Below are positions 26,625-34,170 of a stretch of 64,000 bases of DNA, piece after piece. The position numbers and the translations under genes were made by a program. The stretch covers positions 24,405 through 88,404 of the forward strand of contig NZ_JPRK01000020.1 in assembly GCF_000832125.1 (NCBI RefSeq), in the 5' to 3' direction. Numbering within the stretch: the stretch's first letter is position 1; every line of letters starts with the position of its first letter. The notes under the pieces are model-generated. The model saw only the letters and a list, made by a program, of their open reading frames with translations. It searched no databases and was not told the origin of the DNA. This DNA comes from Flavobacterium hibernum (lineage in GTDB: Bacteria > Bacteroidota > Bacteroidia > Flavobacteriales > Flavobacteriaceae).

Positions 26625-27809
26625 ATGATAGATATACTACTCTCAATTTTCTTTTTTGTGGCAACAATAGTTGGTTTTGCGACATCGTTTATGGTTCTTT
26701 TTTCAAAGAAAAAATATTCAAAAAGTTTCTTTTTAGGACTATTTCTGTTTAGTCTTGCCGTAGTAAGTATCTATAATTTTTATTTGTCAGCAAATGATTT
26801 AAAGGATTTTCCGGACCTATTTATGATTGCAAAATCTTTTATTTTTTTAGTGGCTCCATGTGCATTTTTATATGTTAGAAGCATTTTATTTTCAGAAAGA
26901 ATGTTTAGAAAATATGATTGGCTACATTTCTTACCCTTTCTAGTTTATTTTAGTTTAACAATTTTTGTATGGATTGGAAGTCAAATCAATCTTAACATTG
27001 TTGATTATGTTTCTACCAAAATAAGTAATCCTTTTTCGATGTTAAGTCTTACGATTTGGCTGTTTTACGCTTTTTGTCAAACGATGATGATTTTGAATTA
27101 CGATTTAAAAAAATTCAAAGAAAATCATTTTGGTCGAACGAAGGTTTTAAGTTGGATAAGAGTCTATAATTTGATGATCTTATTTTTATTTTCAGCCCTT
27201 TTTGTTCATTATTTTTTAATTAGTCGCATAGATCGTATTGATTTTTCATGTTATATTTTAATCTCATCAGTTTTGGTTTTTACTGTGGGATGGCTCTATT
27301 TTAAACCACAAGTTTTTTACGATACAAATGAAAATTTAGATTTTATAGATAAAGTGTCGATTACGATCGAAACAGAAAATAAAATAATATTACCAGTTGT
27401 TAAAGATCTAACGACAGAAAAGAAAGAGGAATACCTCTTAAAATTAGAAAGTGTTTTTACTTCCAAAAAACTCTTTTTGAAGAAAGATTTAGTAATTCGT
27501 GATATTTCTGATGAAACTGGAATATCTGTACATCATCTTTCTAATTTAATCAATTCAGAACTAAATCTTCATTTTCAAGATTATGTAAATTTAAAAAGGA
27601 TTATTTATTTCAAAGAAAAAATAAACGATCCTGAGTGGAAAGATTTATCATTAGAAGGTATGGCCTGGGGATCAGGTTTTAAGTCTAGAACGACTTGTTT
27701 TAGAGCGTTTATCAAACATACAGGAAAATCTCCTTCTGAATATTTTAAAGTAATTAGAATTAATCCTGAGAAAACAGTGCCTTATTATTTAAAGCAAACT
27801 TCAAATTAA
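26625..27809 (+). CDS. AraC-type regulator with N-terminal membrane domain
   Basis: The 394-residue protein has about seven hydrophobic segments in residues 1-225. A linker and a C-terminal AraC-type DNA-binding domain follow from about residue 285, with DISDETGISVHHLSNLIN as one helix-turn-helix and SLEGMAWGSGFKSRTTCFRAF as the second. The C-terminal GKSPSEYFK is typical. It is likely a membrane sensor that binds DNA directly. Its position inside the envelope cluster makes it the best candidate for the cluster regulator; the target sites are unknown. Confidence 0.9.
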   Translation: MIDILLSIFFFVATIVGFATSFMVLFSKKKYSKSFFLGLFLFSLAVVSIYNFYLSANDLKDFPDLFMIAKSFIFLVAPCAFLYVRSILFSERMFRKYDWLHFLPFLVYFSLTIFVWIGSQINLNIVDYVSTKISNPFSMLSLTIWLFYAFCQTMMILNYDLKKFKENHFGRTKVLSWIRVYNLMILFLFSALFVHYFLISRIDRIDFSCYILISSVLVFTVGWLYFKPQVFYDTNENLDFIDKVSITIETENKIILPVVKDLTTEKKEEYLLKLESVFTSKKLFLKKDLVIRDISDETGISVHHLSNLINSELNLHFQDYVNLKRIIYFKEKINDPEWKDLSLEGMAWGSGFKSRTTCFRAFIKHTGKSPSEYFKVIRINPEKTVPYYLKQTSN

Positions 27810-27862
27810 CAATGGTTTATTAAGAGTAGCTGTAATGACTCAATAATTTTTAAATATTAGCT

Positions 27863-28834
27863 ATGAAAACGAAATTTAATAAGCAAAGACAAATTGTACA
27901 ATCTATTTTTACCTTAATACTTCTAATGTTTTGTTTCTTTAGTCATGCGCAACTCAAAGGAGGACATATACTTGGAGCGATGGGTTTACAATCTGGAACT
28001 CAAACTCCCGAAAATACACTAAGCGTCTATATACCAGGTTATTTTTACAGTGCATCTTCTTTAAGAAATGCAGATGGAGACAAATCGATAGCAAATCCTG
28101 ATTTAACCATGAGCATTACTGGTGTAGGAGCGTCTTATGTGAGTGATTTTAAAATTTTAGGAGCTAATTACGGAGCAACCGTTTTACTTGCTTTTGCGGC
28201 CAATACAATTCAAGGAAACAGTACAGATGTTCATAATTCTTTGGCTTTTACAGATTCCTATGTTCAGCCGTTACAATTAGGCTGGCACAATAAAAGAGCC
28301 GATTTTGTTTTTAGCTATCAAATGTATCTTCCAACTGGAAAATTTACTGCAGGAGCTTCAGACAATAGTGGTTTGGGAATGTTTATGAATGAAATCTCAG
28401 CAGGAACAACCTTATTTTTTAATGATAAAAAAACATTTCATTTTTCTGCTTTAGCATCATATGAGATCAACGGAAAAAAGAAAGATACCGACATTAAAAC
28501 CGGTGATATCTTAAGTGTTGAAGGAGGTTTGGGAAAAACTTTTTATGTAATGGATGGAACAAACCCAATGCCGAAATCAATTATTAATGCAGGTTTGATA
28601 TATTATTTGCAATATAAAATGACAAGCGATAAAATTCCAGTTCCTATAATTGGTACAATAGAAACGACCAAAGATCGCGTTGGCGGAATAGGAGCCGAGA
28701 TAAATTATTTTCATCTTGGGTGTAGCACTTCTGCCGGAATTCGCTGGATCGCTGAGGTCGAAGCAATAAATAGATTTCAGGGTAATACTTTCTTTCTAAC
28801 GTTGGCACATGTATTTAGTTTCAAGAAAAAATAA
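27863..28834 (+). CDS. Outer-membrane protein, phenol-pathway (MetA)-type family
   Basis: The 323-residue protein has a signal peptide ending near FSHAQ. The mature start (LKGGHILGAMGLQSGTQT) and the YQMYLPTGKF segment, with many beta strands and a terminal LTLAHVFSFKK strand, fit the phenol-degradation-type outer-membrane family. Such proteins are thought to be porins for hydrophobic or aromatic compounds. Its cargo is unknown here. It follows the regulator by 53 bases. Confidence 0.78.
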   Translation: MKTKFNKQRQIVQSIFTLILLMFCFFSHAQLKGGHILGAMGLQSGTQTPENTLSVYIPGYFYSASSLRNADGDKSIANPDLTMSITGVGASYVSDFKILGANYGATVLLAFAANTIQGNSTDVHNSLAFTDSYVQPLQLGWHNKRADFVFSYQMYLPTGKFTAGASDNSGLGMFMNEISAGTTLFFNDKKTFHFSALASYEINGKKKDTDIKTGDILSVEGGLGKTFYVMDGTNPMPKSIINAGLIYYLQYKMTSDKIPVPIIGTIETTKDRVGGIGAEINYFHLGCSTSAGIRWIAEVEAINRFQGNTFFLTLAHVFSFKKK

Positions 28835-28942
28835 TTAAAAGCAATAATAAGGACCGTTTTAAGTCTGAGTAATTATTCTTTTTTAATGAATACGATAAAT
28901 TCTAAAGGTGTTTAAATGGCAAATAAATATTCAGATTCTAAT

Positions 28943-30097
28943 ATGAAAAGCAAAAAAATCTTCCAAAAAATAGCCTTGTTAAATCTTTTTTTTCTTTTAT
29001 CATTTAATGCAATTGCTCAAAAGCAACATATAAGTTTAAGAGATTCAATAGATGGTGCTATAGATTTAAGCGATTACATTATTTATGCGCATGGTTTTAT
29101 TGTAGTTCCAACCTTAATAACAGAGCCTGCTTTAGGAGGAATTGGTGGTGCAGTTGTGCCACTTTTTCTTAAAAAGCATGCACCGGTAATTGATGAAAAT
29201 GGAAAAAAAAGATTTATAGATCCTGATATTACAGGAGCTATGGGAATGTATACAGGCAATAAAAGTTGGGTTGCAGGTGCATTTCGAGCAGGAAGTTTTG
29301 TAAAATCGAAAATAATGTATCGTGTAGGGGCTGGATATGGAAATGTAAACATGTCTTTTTATGAAAATTTGCCCAATGGCAAAGACCAAGAATTTGATCT
29401 TAATTTTGAATCGTTTGTGTTTTACACACGAGTAATGAAACAATTTAGGAACGCAAAATGGAGTGCAGGACCACAATATTTTTTATTAGATTCTAAAATT
29501 AATTTTCCAGATTTAAATAATCTTCCATCGTTTGCTAAACTTACAGATGTAAATAGTACAGTGAGTCAGTTAGGAGCGGCAATTCAGTTTGATGGGCGTG
29601 ACAATATATTTACACCAGATAAAGGAGTGCGACTACAGGCAGACTTTTTTTGGTCAGATAAAGCATTAGGTAGTGATTATCAGGCTTGGAGGGTAAATTT
29701 ATCTGCAATAGGATATTATCCTTTAACCAAAAAATTAATTGGTGGACTTAGGTTAGAGGGAGAGCAGGCGTTTGGGAGTCCACCTTTTTATCTTAGACCA
29801 GGAATTAATTTAAGAGGAGTTCCCGCCGCAAGATATCAAGGAAAAGCTAGTGTGGTTACCGAGGGCGAACTACGTTGGGATTTGTACAAAAGATGGAGTC
29901 TTATGGGTTATGGTGGCTTAGCAAGTGCTTTTAATGATTGGGATAAAGCTTTTTCTAAACCAGTCGTTTACAGTTACGGTTCGGGATTTAGATATTTATT
30001 GGCTCGAAAATTCAAACTCAGAATGGGAGTCGACGTAGCAAAAGGTCCCGAAGATTGGGCATATTACGTAGTTTTTGGCAGTAACTGGCTACGATAA
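28943..30097 (+). CDS. BamA/TamA-like outer-membrane barrel protein
   Basis: I chose the ATG at 28943 because MKSKKIFQKIALLNLFF gives a clean signal peptide; the ATG at 28916 adds nine polar residues. The 384-residue protein has surface-antigen-type barrel motifs, for example DGRDNIFTPDKGVRLQAD, LRGVPAARYQGKASVVTEGELRW and a final strand YYVVFGSNWLR. No POTRA domains are visible, so it is barrel-only. A secretion or transport role is inferred. It is the last gene of the cluster. Confidence 0.82.
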   Translation: MKSKKIFQKIALLNLFFLLSFNAIAQKQHISLRDSIDGAIDLSDYIIYAHGFIVVPTLITEPALGGIGGAVVPLFLKKHAPVIDENGKKRFIDPDITGAMGMYTGNKSWVAGAFRAGSFVKSKIMYRVGAGYGNVNMSFYENLPNGKDQEFDLNFESFVFYTRVMKQFRNAKWSAGPQYFLLDSKINFPDLNNLPSFAKLTDVNSTVSQLGAAIQFDGRDNIFTPDKGVRLQADFFWSDKALGSDYQAWRVNLSAIGYYPLTKKLIGGLRLEGEQAFGSPPFYLRPGINLRGVPAARYQGKASVVTEGELRWDLYKRWSLMGYGGLASAFNDWDKAFSKPVVYSYGSGFRYLLARKFKLRMGVDVAKGPEDWAYYVVFGSNWLR

Positions 30098-30149
30098 TAC
30101 AATTAATAGTATTAAATATATAAAGAAATTGGTTAGTTAGATGTTCATT

Positions 30150-30185
30150 GTAAAGCCCCGATAGTTGTATCTACAGGGGCTTTAC
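30150..30185. terminator. Hairpin ending the envelope cluster
   Basis: GTAAAGCCCC (30150-30159) pairs perfectly with GGGGCTTTAC (30176-30185) over 10 bp around a 16-base loop. There is no T-run after it. Confidence 0.6.
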
Positions 30186-30323
30186 GCAGTTATAAGGGGT
30201 ATAATGTTAAATATTTAAGAAAATATTAACTGTTTTACTTCGCACAAATTATTTATTATTTAATTGTTTTGTAACAAAAAGTAAATTACAACAACTAATT
30301 TATCAAAACATTAAATCTACATT

Positions 30324-31520
30324 ATGAATACATTTTCATTCAAATCAGTACTGGCGGCTTCAGTTTTTTTTGTTGGAGCATCTAGCTGTTTTGCACAAGA
30401 CATTTTAGTGAATTCACTAAAGCTTAATGCAAGCGAAAAAAGTAAAGAAAACTTTAAATTCACAGAAGTAATTAATCTTGGAACAACTTCGGTAAAATTG
30501 CAAGGTTCATCAGGAACTTGTTGGAGTTATTCAACAAACTCTTTCTTAGAGTCAGAAATGATTCGTTTGGGGAAACAACCAGTTGAATTATCTCAAATTT
30601 ACTCAGCAAGAAATGTTTATGTAGAAAAAGGTATCAATTATGTACGCATGCACGGTGCAGTTACTTTGGGTGACGGTGGTGCATTGCATGATGTAATTAA
30701 TATGTACAAAAAATACGGAACCGTTCCTAGAGAAGTTTACACAGGATTAAACTACGGAACAGATAAAAATAAATTTGGAGAAATGTCGGCTCTTATCGAA
30801 GGAGTTTTGGCAGCAGTTGTAAAAAATCCAAACGGAGAATTAACACCAAACTGGCAAAAAGCATATGCTGCCGTTATTGATTCGTATTTAGGAAAAGTAC
30901 CGGAAAACTTTACTTACAAAGGAAAAAACTATACACCACAATCTTTTGCTAAAGATGTAGTAGGAATTAATCCAGATGAGTATATCGAAATGTCGTCATT
31001 TACAACATCTCCATACTACCAAAAAACAACAATGATGGTACCGGACAACTGGTCATTCGATCAGGTTTACAATGTAAAAGTAAACGACATGACAGATGTT
31101 ATCGACAATGCATTGAAAAAAGGATACACAGTAGCTTGGGCAACAGATGTAAGCGAGAAAAGCTTTAGCTGGAAAAATGGAGTAGCATACGTTCCAACAA
31201 AGAAATTTGAAGATATGACTGCCGAAGAAAAAGCAGACATGTTTAACGGACCAAAAGCAGAACCGGAAATTACTCCAGAAATGCGTCAAACTGCATTTGA
31301 TAACTACACAACTACAGACGATCACGGTATGCACATTATTGGTCTTGCAAAAGATCAATCTGGAAAAGAATATTACATCGTAAAAAATTCTTGGGGAGAA
31401 ACAAACGATTACAAAGGTTTCTTGTTTGTAACCAAAAATTTCGTGAAATATAAAACGACTGCTTTGTTAGTAAACAAAGGAGGAATTCCTTCTGATATTG
31501 CTAAAAAACTTGGAGTATAA
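30324..31520 (+). CDS. Exported C1-family cysteine peptidase (bleomycin-hydrolase-like)
   Basis: The 398-residue protein has a signal peptide ending near SSCFAQ. Papain-type residues are Cys66 in GSSGTCWSYS, His334 in DDHGMHIIG and Asn355 in VKNSWGE. The order and spacing suit the C1B aminopeptidase group, though an exported form is characteristic of Bacteroidetes. It probably trims peptides in the periplasm. It appears monocistronic with its own terminator. Confidence 0.92.
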   Translation: MNTFSFKSVLAASVFFVGASSCFAQDILVNSLKLNASEKSKENFKFTEVINLGTTSVKLQGSSGTCWSYSTNSFLESEMIRLGKQPVELSQIYSARNVYVEKGINYVRMHGAVTLGDGGALHDVINMYKKYGTVPREVYTGLNYGTDKNKFGEMSALIEGVLAAVVKNPNGELTPNWQKAYAAVIDSYLGKVPENFTYKGKNYTPQSFAKDVVGINPDEYIEMSSFTTSPYYQKTTMMVPDNWSFDQVYNVKVNDMTDVIDNALKKGYTVAWATDVSEKSFSWKNGVAYVPTKKFEDMTAEEKADMFNGPKAEPEITPEMRQTAFDNYTTTDDHGMHIIGLAKDQSGKEYYIVKNSWGETNDYKGFLFVTKNFVKYKTTALLVNKGGIPSDIAKKLGV

Positions 31521-31547
31521 TTTTATTCCAGATTTTAAAATAAATAG

Positions 31548-31581
31548 AAAAGCGCTACAAGTAATTGTGGCGCTTTTTTTT
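31548..31581 (+). terminator. Terminator of the C1 peptidase gene
   Basis: AAAAGCGCTACAA pairs with TTGTGGCGCTTTT, with one T-G pair, around GTAA, and a long T-run follows. Confidence 0.85.
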
Positions 31582-31642
31582 GTTTTTCAATTTTAGATAA
31601 TCTTGTCTTTCCGATTTCTATGATAAAACCAAATCTTTTTTT

Positions 31643-31721
31643 AGGAGCTAATCCCGCTATCTGTTACAATCTTTTGTGCCGAACCCCGGCACAAAAGGAT
31701 TTCCACTTCTATCGGGGCTAG
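31643..31721. repeat. Dispersed structured repeat (AGCTAATCCCGC type)
   Basis: A perfect 11-bp central hairpin (31671-31681 with 31687-31697) has outer ends CTAATCCCG and CGGGGCTAG that can also pair with G-U help. I remember closely similar elements as abundant intergenic repeats in Flavobacterium and related genomes, usually with variable central hairpins. No ORF is present. Confidence 0.7.
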
Positions 31722-31802
31722 AATAATAATTTTTATAATAATATTTTCCTAGAGTTTGTCTTTCCCAGGAACGAGGAATATCCGTAATTAGCTCTACAAA
31801 GT

Positions 31803-31832
31803 AAAAAAGAGGCTCAATTTGAGACCTCTTTT
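31803..31832 (-). terminator. Terminator of the XRE regulator gene
   Basis: On the minus strand AAAAGAGG pairs with CCTCTTTT, with an inner CTC-GAG pairing and a T-run after it, 27 bases beyond the XRE stop. Confidence 0.8.
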
Positions 31833-31858
31833 CCTTAGTTATATATTTCTAAAAAGAA

Positions 31859-32254
31859 TTATTTCCCTTTCAACAACTTCTCCAAATATTCAACTTTATC
31901 TTTTTCAGCTTGAACCAAACGCTCATAAAGTTCTACAACTTTATCAAGTGGATTGAAATTAGGCTGAATATTAACTGCATTAATCGTTGAGCTATCATGG
32001 CTAGAAAAAGTGTTGTTGATAACATTTAAAACAGTTTCATCGCTGTAGTTTTTAATTGCTTCGGCAGACACGCCCAAAACTTCGGCAATTGCTTGTAGTT
32101 TCTCTTCGTCAATACTTTCACTTCCTTCAATGTTCGAAACAGATTGCTGGCTTACGCCAATTGCCATTGCAAGGGCTTCTTGTTTCATGCCTCTAAGCTC
32201 TCTGATTCGGCTTATATTTCTTCCAATATGTTTTGGTTTTATTGCTGTGCTCAT
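31859..32254 (-). CDS. XRE-family transcriptional regulator
   Basis: The 131-residue protein has an N-terminal Cro/C1-type helix-turn-helix: NISRIRELRGMKQEALAMAIGVSQQSVSNIE at residues 13-43. The C-terminal part ends in a coiled-coil-like stretch (about 98-130), probably for oligomerisation. It is divergent from a small hypothetical gene at 32440, and a palindrome lies between them. The -7 box is so close to the ATG that the transcript may be leaderless. Confidence 0.92.
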   Translation of the reverse strand: MSTAIKPKHIGRNISRIRELRGMKQEALAMAIGVSQQSVSNIEGSESIDEEKLQAIAEVLGVSAEAIKNYSDETVLNVINNTFSSHDSSTINAVNIQPNFNPLDKVVELYERLVQAEKDKVEYLEKLLKGK

Positions 32255-32258
32255 AGTT

Positions 32259-32266
32259 CAAAGATA
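32259..32266 (-). promoter_or_regulatory. Promoter of the XRE gene, likely leaderless
   Basis: TATCTTTG on the minus strand is an exact TAnnTTTG match and ends 4 bases before the ATG. Transcription would then start at or next to the A of the start codon. No clear TTG is at -33. Confidence 0.55.
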
Positions 32267-32293
32267 TTTAAAATTCTTGAAAAAAATTATTTG

Positions 32294-32329
32294 TATTGTA
32301 AAACACAAGCTTGCGTTTGTGGTTTACAA
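32294..32329. promoter_or_regulatory. Palindrome between XRE gene and divergent gene
   Basis: ATTGTAAA pairs with TTTACAAT, and inner CACAA with TTGTG, giving 13 of 14 paired positions around an 8-base centre. It is a good candidate operator for the XRE protein itself. It lies about 40 bp upstream of the XRE start and 110 bp before the gene at 32440. Confidence 0.55.
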
Positions 32330-32439
32330 TTTGGCAAGTTTCGATACAATGCAAGTTGTTATTTACTTTCGATAAAAAACAAAAATACAATTTTTCTGAT
32401 AGAAAATGTTCTGGAACTAAATTATAAAAAATCGCAATC

Positions 32440-32718
32440 ATGCAAACAGAAAATCAAACAACGATACAAAATAGTGATGTATTATTAGCATTAGCCAAAT
32501 TTCTTTCGGCGCTTTGGTTAGAAGGCGATTTTAGAAATCAGCCCGATTATTTAGCCGAAATTTTTGATAACATTCTCGAAACCGAAATTGGCGACGATCT
32601 CGATTTGCGAACTAAAATGATAGGTTGTATCAAAACCAGTAAAATGTTGGCAAAAGCATTAGAGCCATTCTCAGATCAAGAAATAGAAAAAGCCTGCATT
32701 GCAATTATGAATGCATAA
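32440..32718 (+). CDS. Small hypothetical protein
   Basis: The 92-residue acidic, mostly helical protein has no signal peptide and no motif I recognise. Its codon use looks ordinary and the reading frame has a clear ATG. It is divergent from the XRE regulator, so it may be a target of that regulator. Expression is unproven. Confidence 0.6.
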   Translation: MQTENQTTIQNSDVLLALAKFLSALWLEGDFRNQPDYLAEIFDNILETEIGDDLDLRTKMIGCIKTSKMLAKALEPFSDQEIEKACIAIMNA

Positions 32719-32893
32719 AAAATTAAAGAAGTAAATAGGTAAAGAAATGGTTTCAATTGCCGAACTTTGACAGCAAAAACAAGTACTTAAACGACTTTTA
32801 AGGCTGTTCACGGGCATAATAAAATTAAAAAGAGAACTAGAGCTATCTTTATATTGTCTTTTTGTATTAGACAACAACTTTATCTAACCTATC

Positions 32894-33589
32894 ATGAAAA
32901 CTTATGCAGTACTTATTATCGCAATTATGGCTGCTTTTTCTTTTAAATGTTTTGGACAAAGTATCAATCGCACTTCGCAAAACATTGCAGCATTAGGAAA
33001 CACAACTTCTCAGTCAAACAACTCGCCAAAAGACGATCGTGTAATAGTAGCTTATGAAGTTGAAGAGACAATTAATATGACTTTTGGTAAAAGAATCACT
33101 AAGTACGAAGTTTCTAAACTTAGTATGGTTAGTACATATGATCTTGGCCCACATAATACCAGAGTCGTAACGCCAGTATACGGAAAAGCAAAAGTAAAAA
33201 CTGTCGAAGCAGGTTTACACTCAAAAGCTATTGTTGATACCGCTAGAACTAACATTAAACCAATTAAAGTAGGTGTAATTGCACCGGCAGAAGCACAAAA
33301 ATACCTCACCATAGATGTAATAAGCACCTATGAGAAAGTTTTAGACAAAGGTTACATATCTTTAGATATGCTAATAAAAGTTGCTGATAGAGCCTATTTT
33401 GATGGCGATTTTGCAGTTGCAGTCAAATACTATTCGCAACTCTTTAGTTTAACCAATAATTTAGAATCGATGTACTATTATCGATATGCACAATCCTTAA
33501 AGGGAATAAATCAAATCGAGAAAGCCGACGAAATGATGAAACTGTTCGAGGTTAAAAACGCAGCTTTTGAAGTAGTGAAAGAAAAATGA
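32894..33589 (+). CDS. Exported TPR-containing protein, related to OmpA-family N-termini
   Basis: The 231-residue protein has a signal peptide ending near KCFGQ. The first 120 mature residues are not recognised. From about residue 150, DRAYFDGDFAVAVKYYSQLF and YYYRYAQSLKGINQIEKADEM match, from memory, the TPR region of flavobacterial OmpA-family (PorE-type) envelope proteins. The OmpA domain that would follow is absent, so this is a standalone version or a remnant fused to another N-terminus. Confidence 0.7.
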   Translation: MKTYAVLIIAIMAAFSFKCFGQSINRTSQNIAALGNTTSQSNNSPKDDRVIVAYEVEETINMTFGKRITKYEVSKLSMVSTYDLGPHNTRVVTPVYGKAKVKTVEAGLHSKAIVDTARTNIKPIKVGVIAPAEAQKYLTIDVISTYEKVLDKGYISLDMLIKVADRAYFDGDFAVAVKYYSQLFSLTNNLESMYYYRYAQSLKGINQIEKADEMMKLFEVKNAAFEVVKEK

Positions 33590-33640
33590 AATACTTTTAA
33601 ATCTCAGTTCTAAAATGTGTGGAGAAACATAAAAAATGTT

Positions 33641-33785
33641 TTTACCGCAAAGAGCGCAAAGATCTGTATCTAAGAAAGCTTTTAAAAGCAAAAAGTTCGC
33701 AAAGGCTAGTCTAGACAAAGCTTTGCGAACTTTGTCTTTTTTATAAAAGCTAAGAGTAAAAAAACTTAGCGCTCTTTGCGGTAAA
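33641..33785. repeat. Nested palindromic repeat, family A copy 1
   Basis: Outer arms TTTACCGCAAAGAGCGC (33641-33657) and 33769-33785 pair perfectly over 17 bp. An inner hairpin pairs AAAGTTCGCAAAG (33692-33704) with 33721-33733, perfect over 13 bp. The same layout recurs at 48160-48287 and, split, at 54193-54539. The remaining gap between the TPR gene and the tRNA genes holds only this repeat and a terminator. Confidence 0.85.
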
Positions 33786-33855
33786 CTTTTTTTCTCTCCG
33801 CAACATTTCGCGTTAATCCTTTGCTAATCCTATTTAGTTTGCTTGAGTTTAGATC

Positions 33856-33894
33856 AAAAAAAAAAGACTATCATGAAAATGATAGTCTTTTTTT
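33856..33894 (-). terminator. Terminator of the tRNA-Asn operon
   Basis: AAAAGACTATCAT pairs with ATGATAGTCTTTT around TTTC, with T-runs on the minus strand, right after the second tRNA in transcription order. Confidence 0.9.
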
Positions 33895-33897
33895 AAG

Positions 33898-33971
33898 CTC
33901 CCCCTCTTGGGCTCGAACCAAGGACCCTCTGATTAACAGTCAGATGCTCTAACCAACTGAGCTAAGGAGGA
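33898..33971 (-). tRNA. tRNA-Asn (GTT), copy 1
   Basis: The 74-base minus-strand sequence folds as a tRNA. The acceptor arm TCCTCCT pairs with AGGGGGA, with one T-G pair. The anticodon arm CTGAC-TGTTAAT-CAG-type loop carries GTT, and a T-loop GGTTCGAGCC is present. The discriminator is G and CCA is not encoded. It is identical to the copy at 34011-34084, with a 39-bp spacer. Confidence 0.95.
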
Positions 33972-34010
33972 ATCACCTTAAAGGTAAATATTTTTGCTAA
34001 AAAAAATTTG

Positions 34011-34084
34011 CTCCCCCTCTTGGGCTCGAACCAAGGACCCTCTGATTAACAGTCAGATGCTCTAACCAACTGAGCTAAGGAGGA
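34011..34084 (-). tRNA. tRNA-Asn (GTT), copy 2
   Basis: This gene is identical to the other tRNA-Asn over its full 74 bases. It is the promoter-proximal copy of a two-gene minus-strand operon, 24 bases downstream of a near-perfect promoter. Confidence 0.95.
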
Positions 34085-34107
34085 AGTTGTTGTTCTTTTT
34101 AGCGAGT

Positions 34108-34137
34108 GCAAATATAGAGCATTTTTTAGTTTCTCAA
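34108..34137 (-). promoter_or_regulatory. Promoter of the tRNA-Asn pair
   Basis: On the minus strand TTG (34135-34137) is followed after 18 bases by TATATTTGC (34108-34116). Both elements match the Bacteroidetes sigma-A consensus, the best match in the window. Confidence 0.8.
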
Positions 34138-34170
34138 AAATATTTTTGCACTTTTTTTTAGATATTTTTT

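Noticed and set aside
15222..30097. Polysaccharide utilisation locus
   Set aside because: A sulfatase is present, but there is no SusC/SusD pair, no glycoside hydrolase and no hybrid two-component system.
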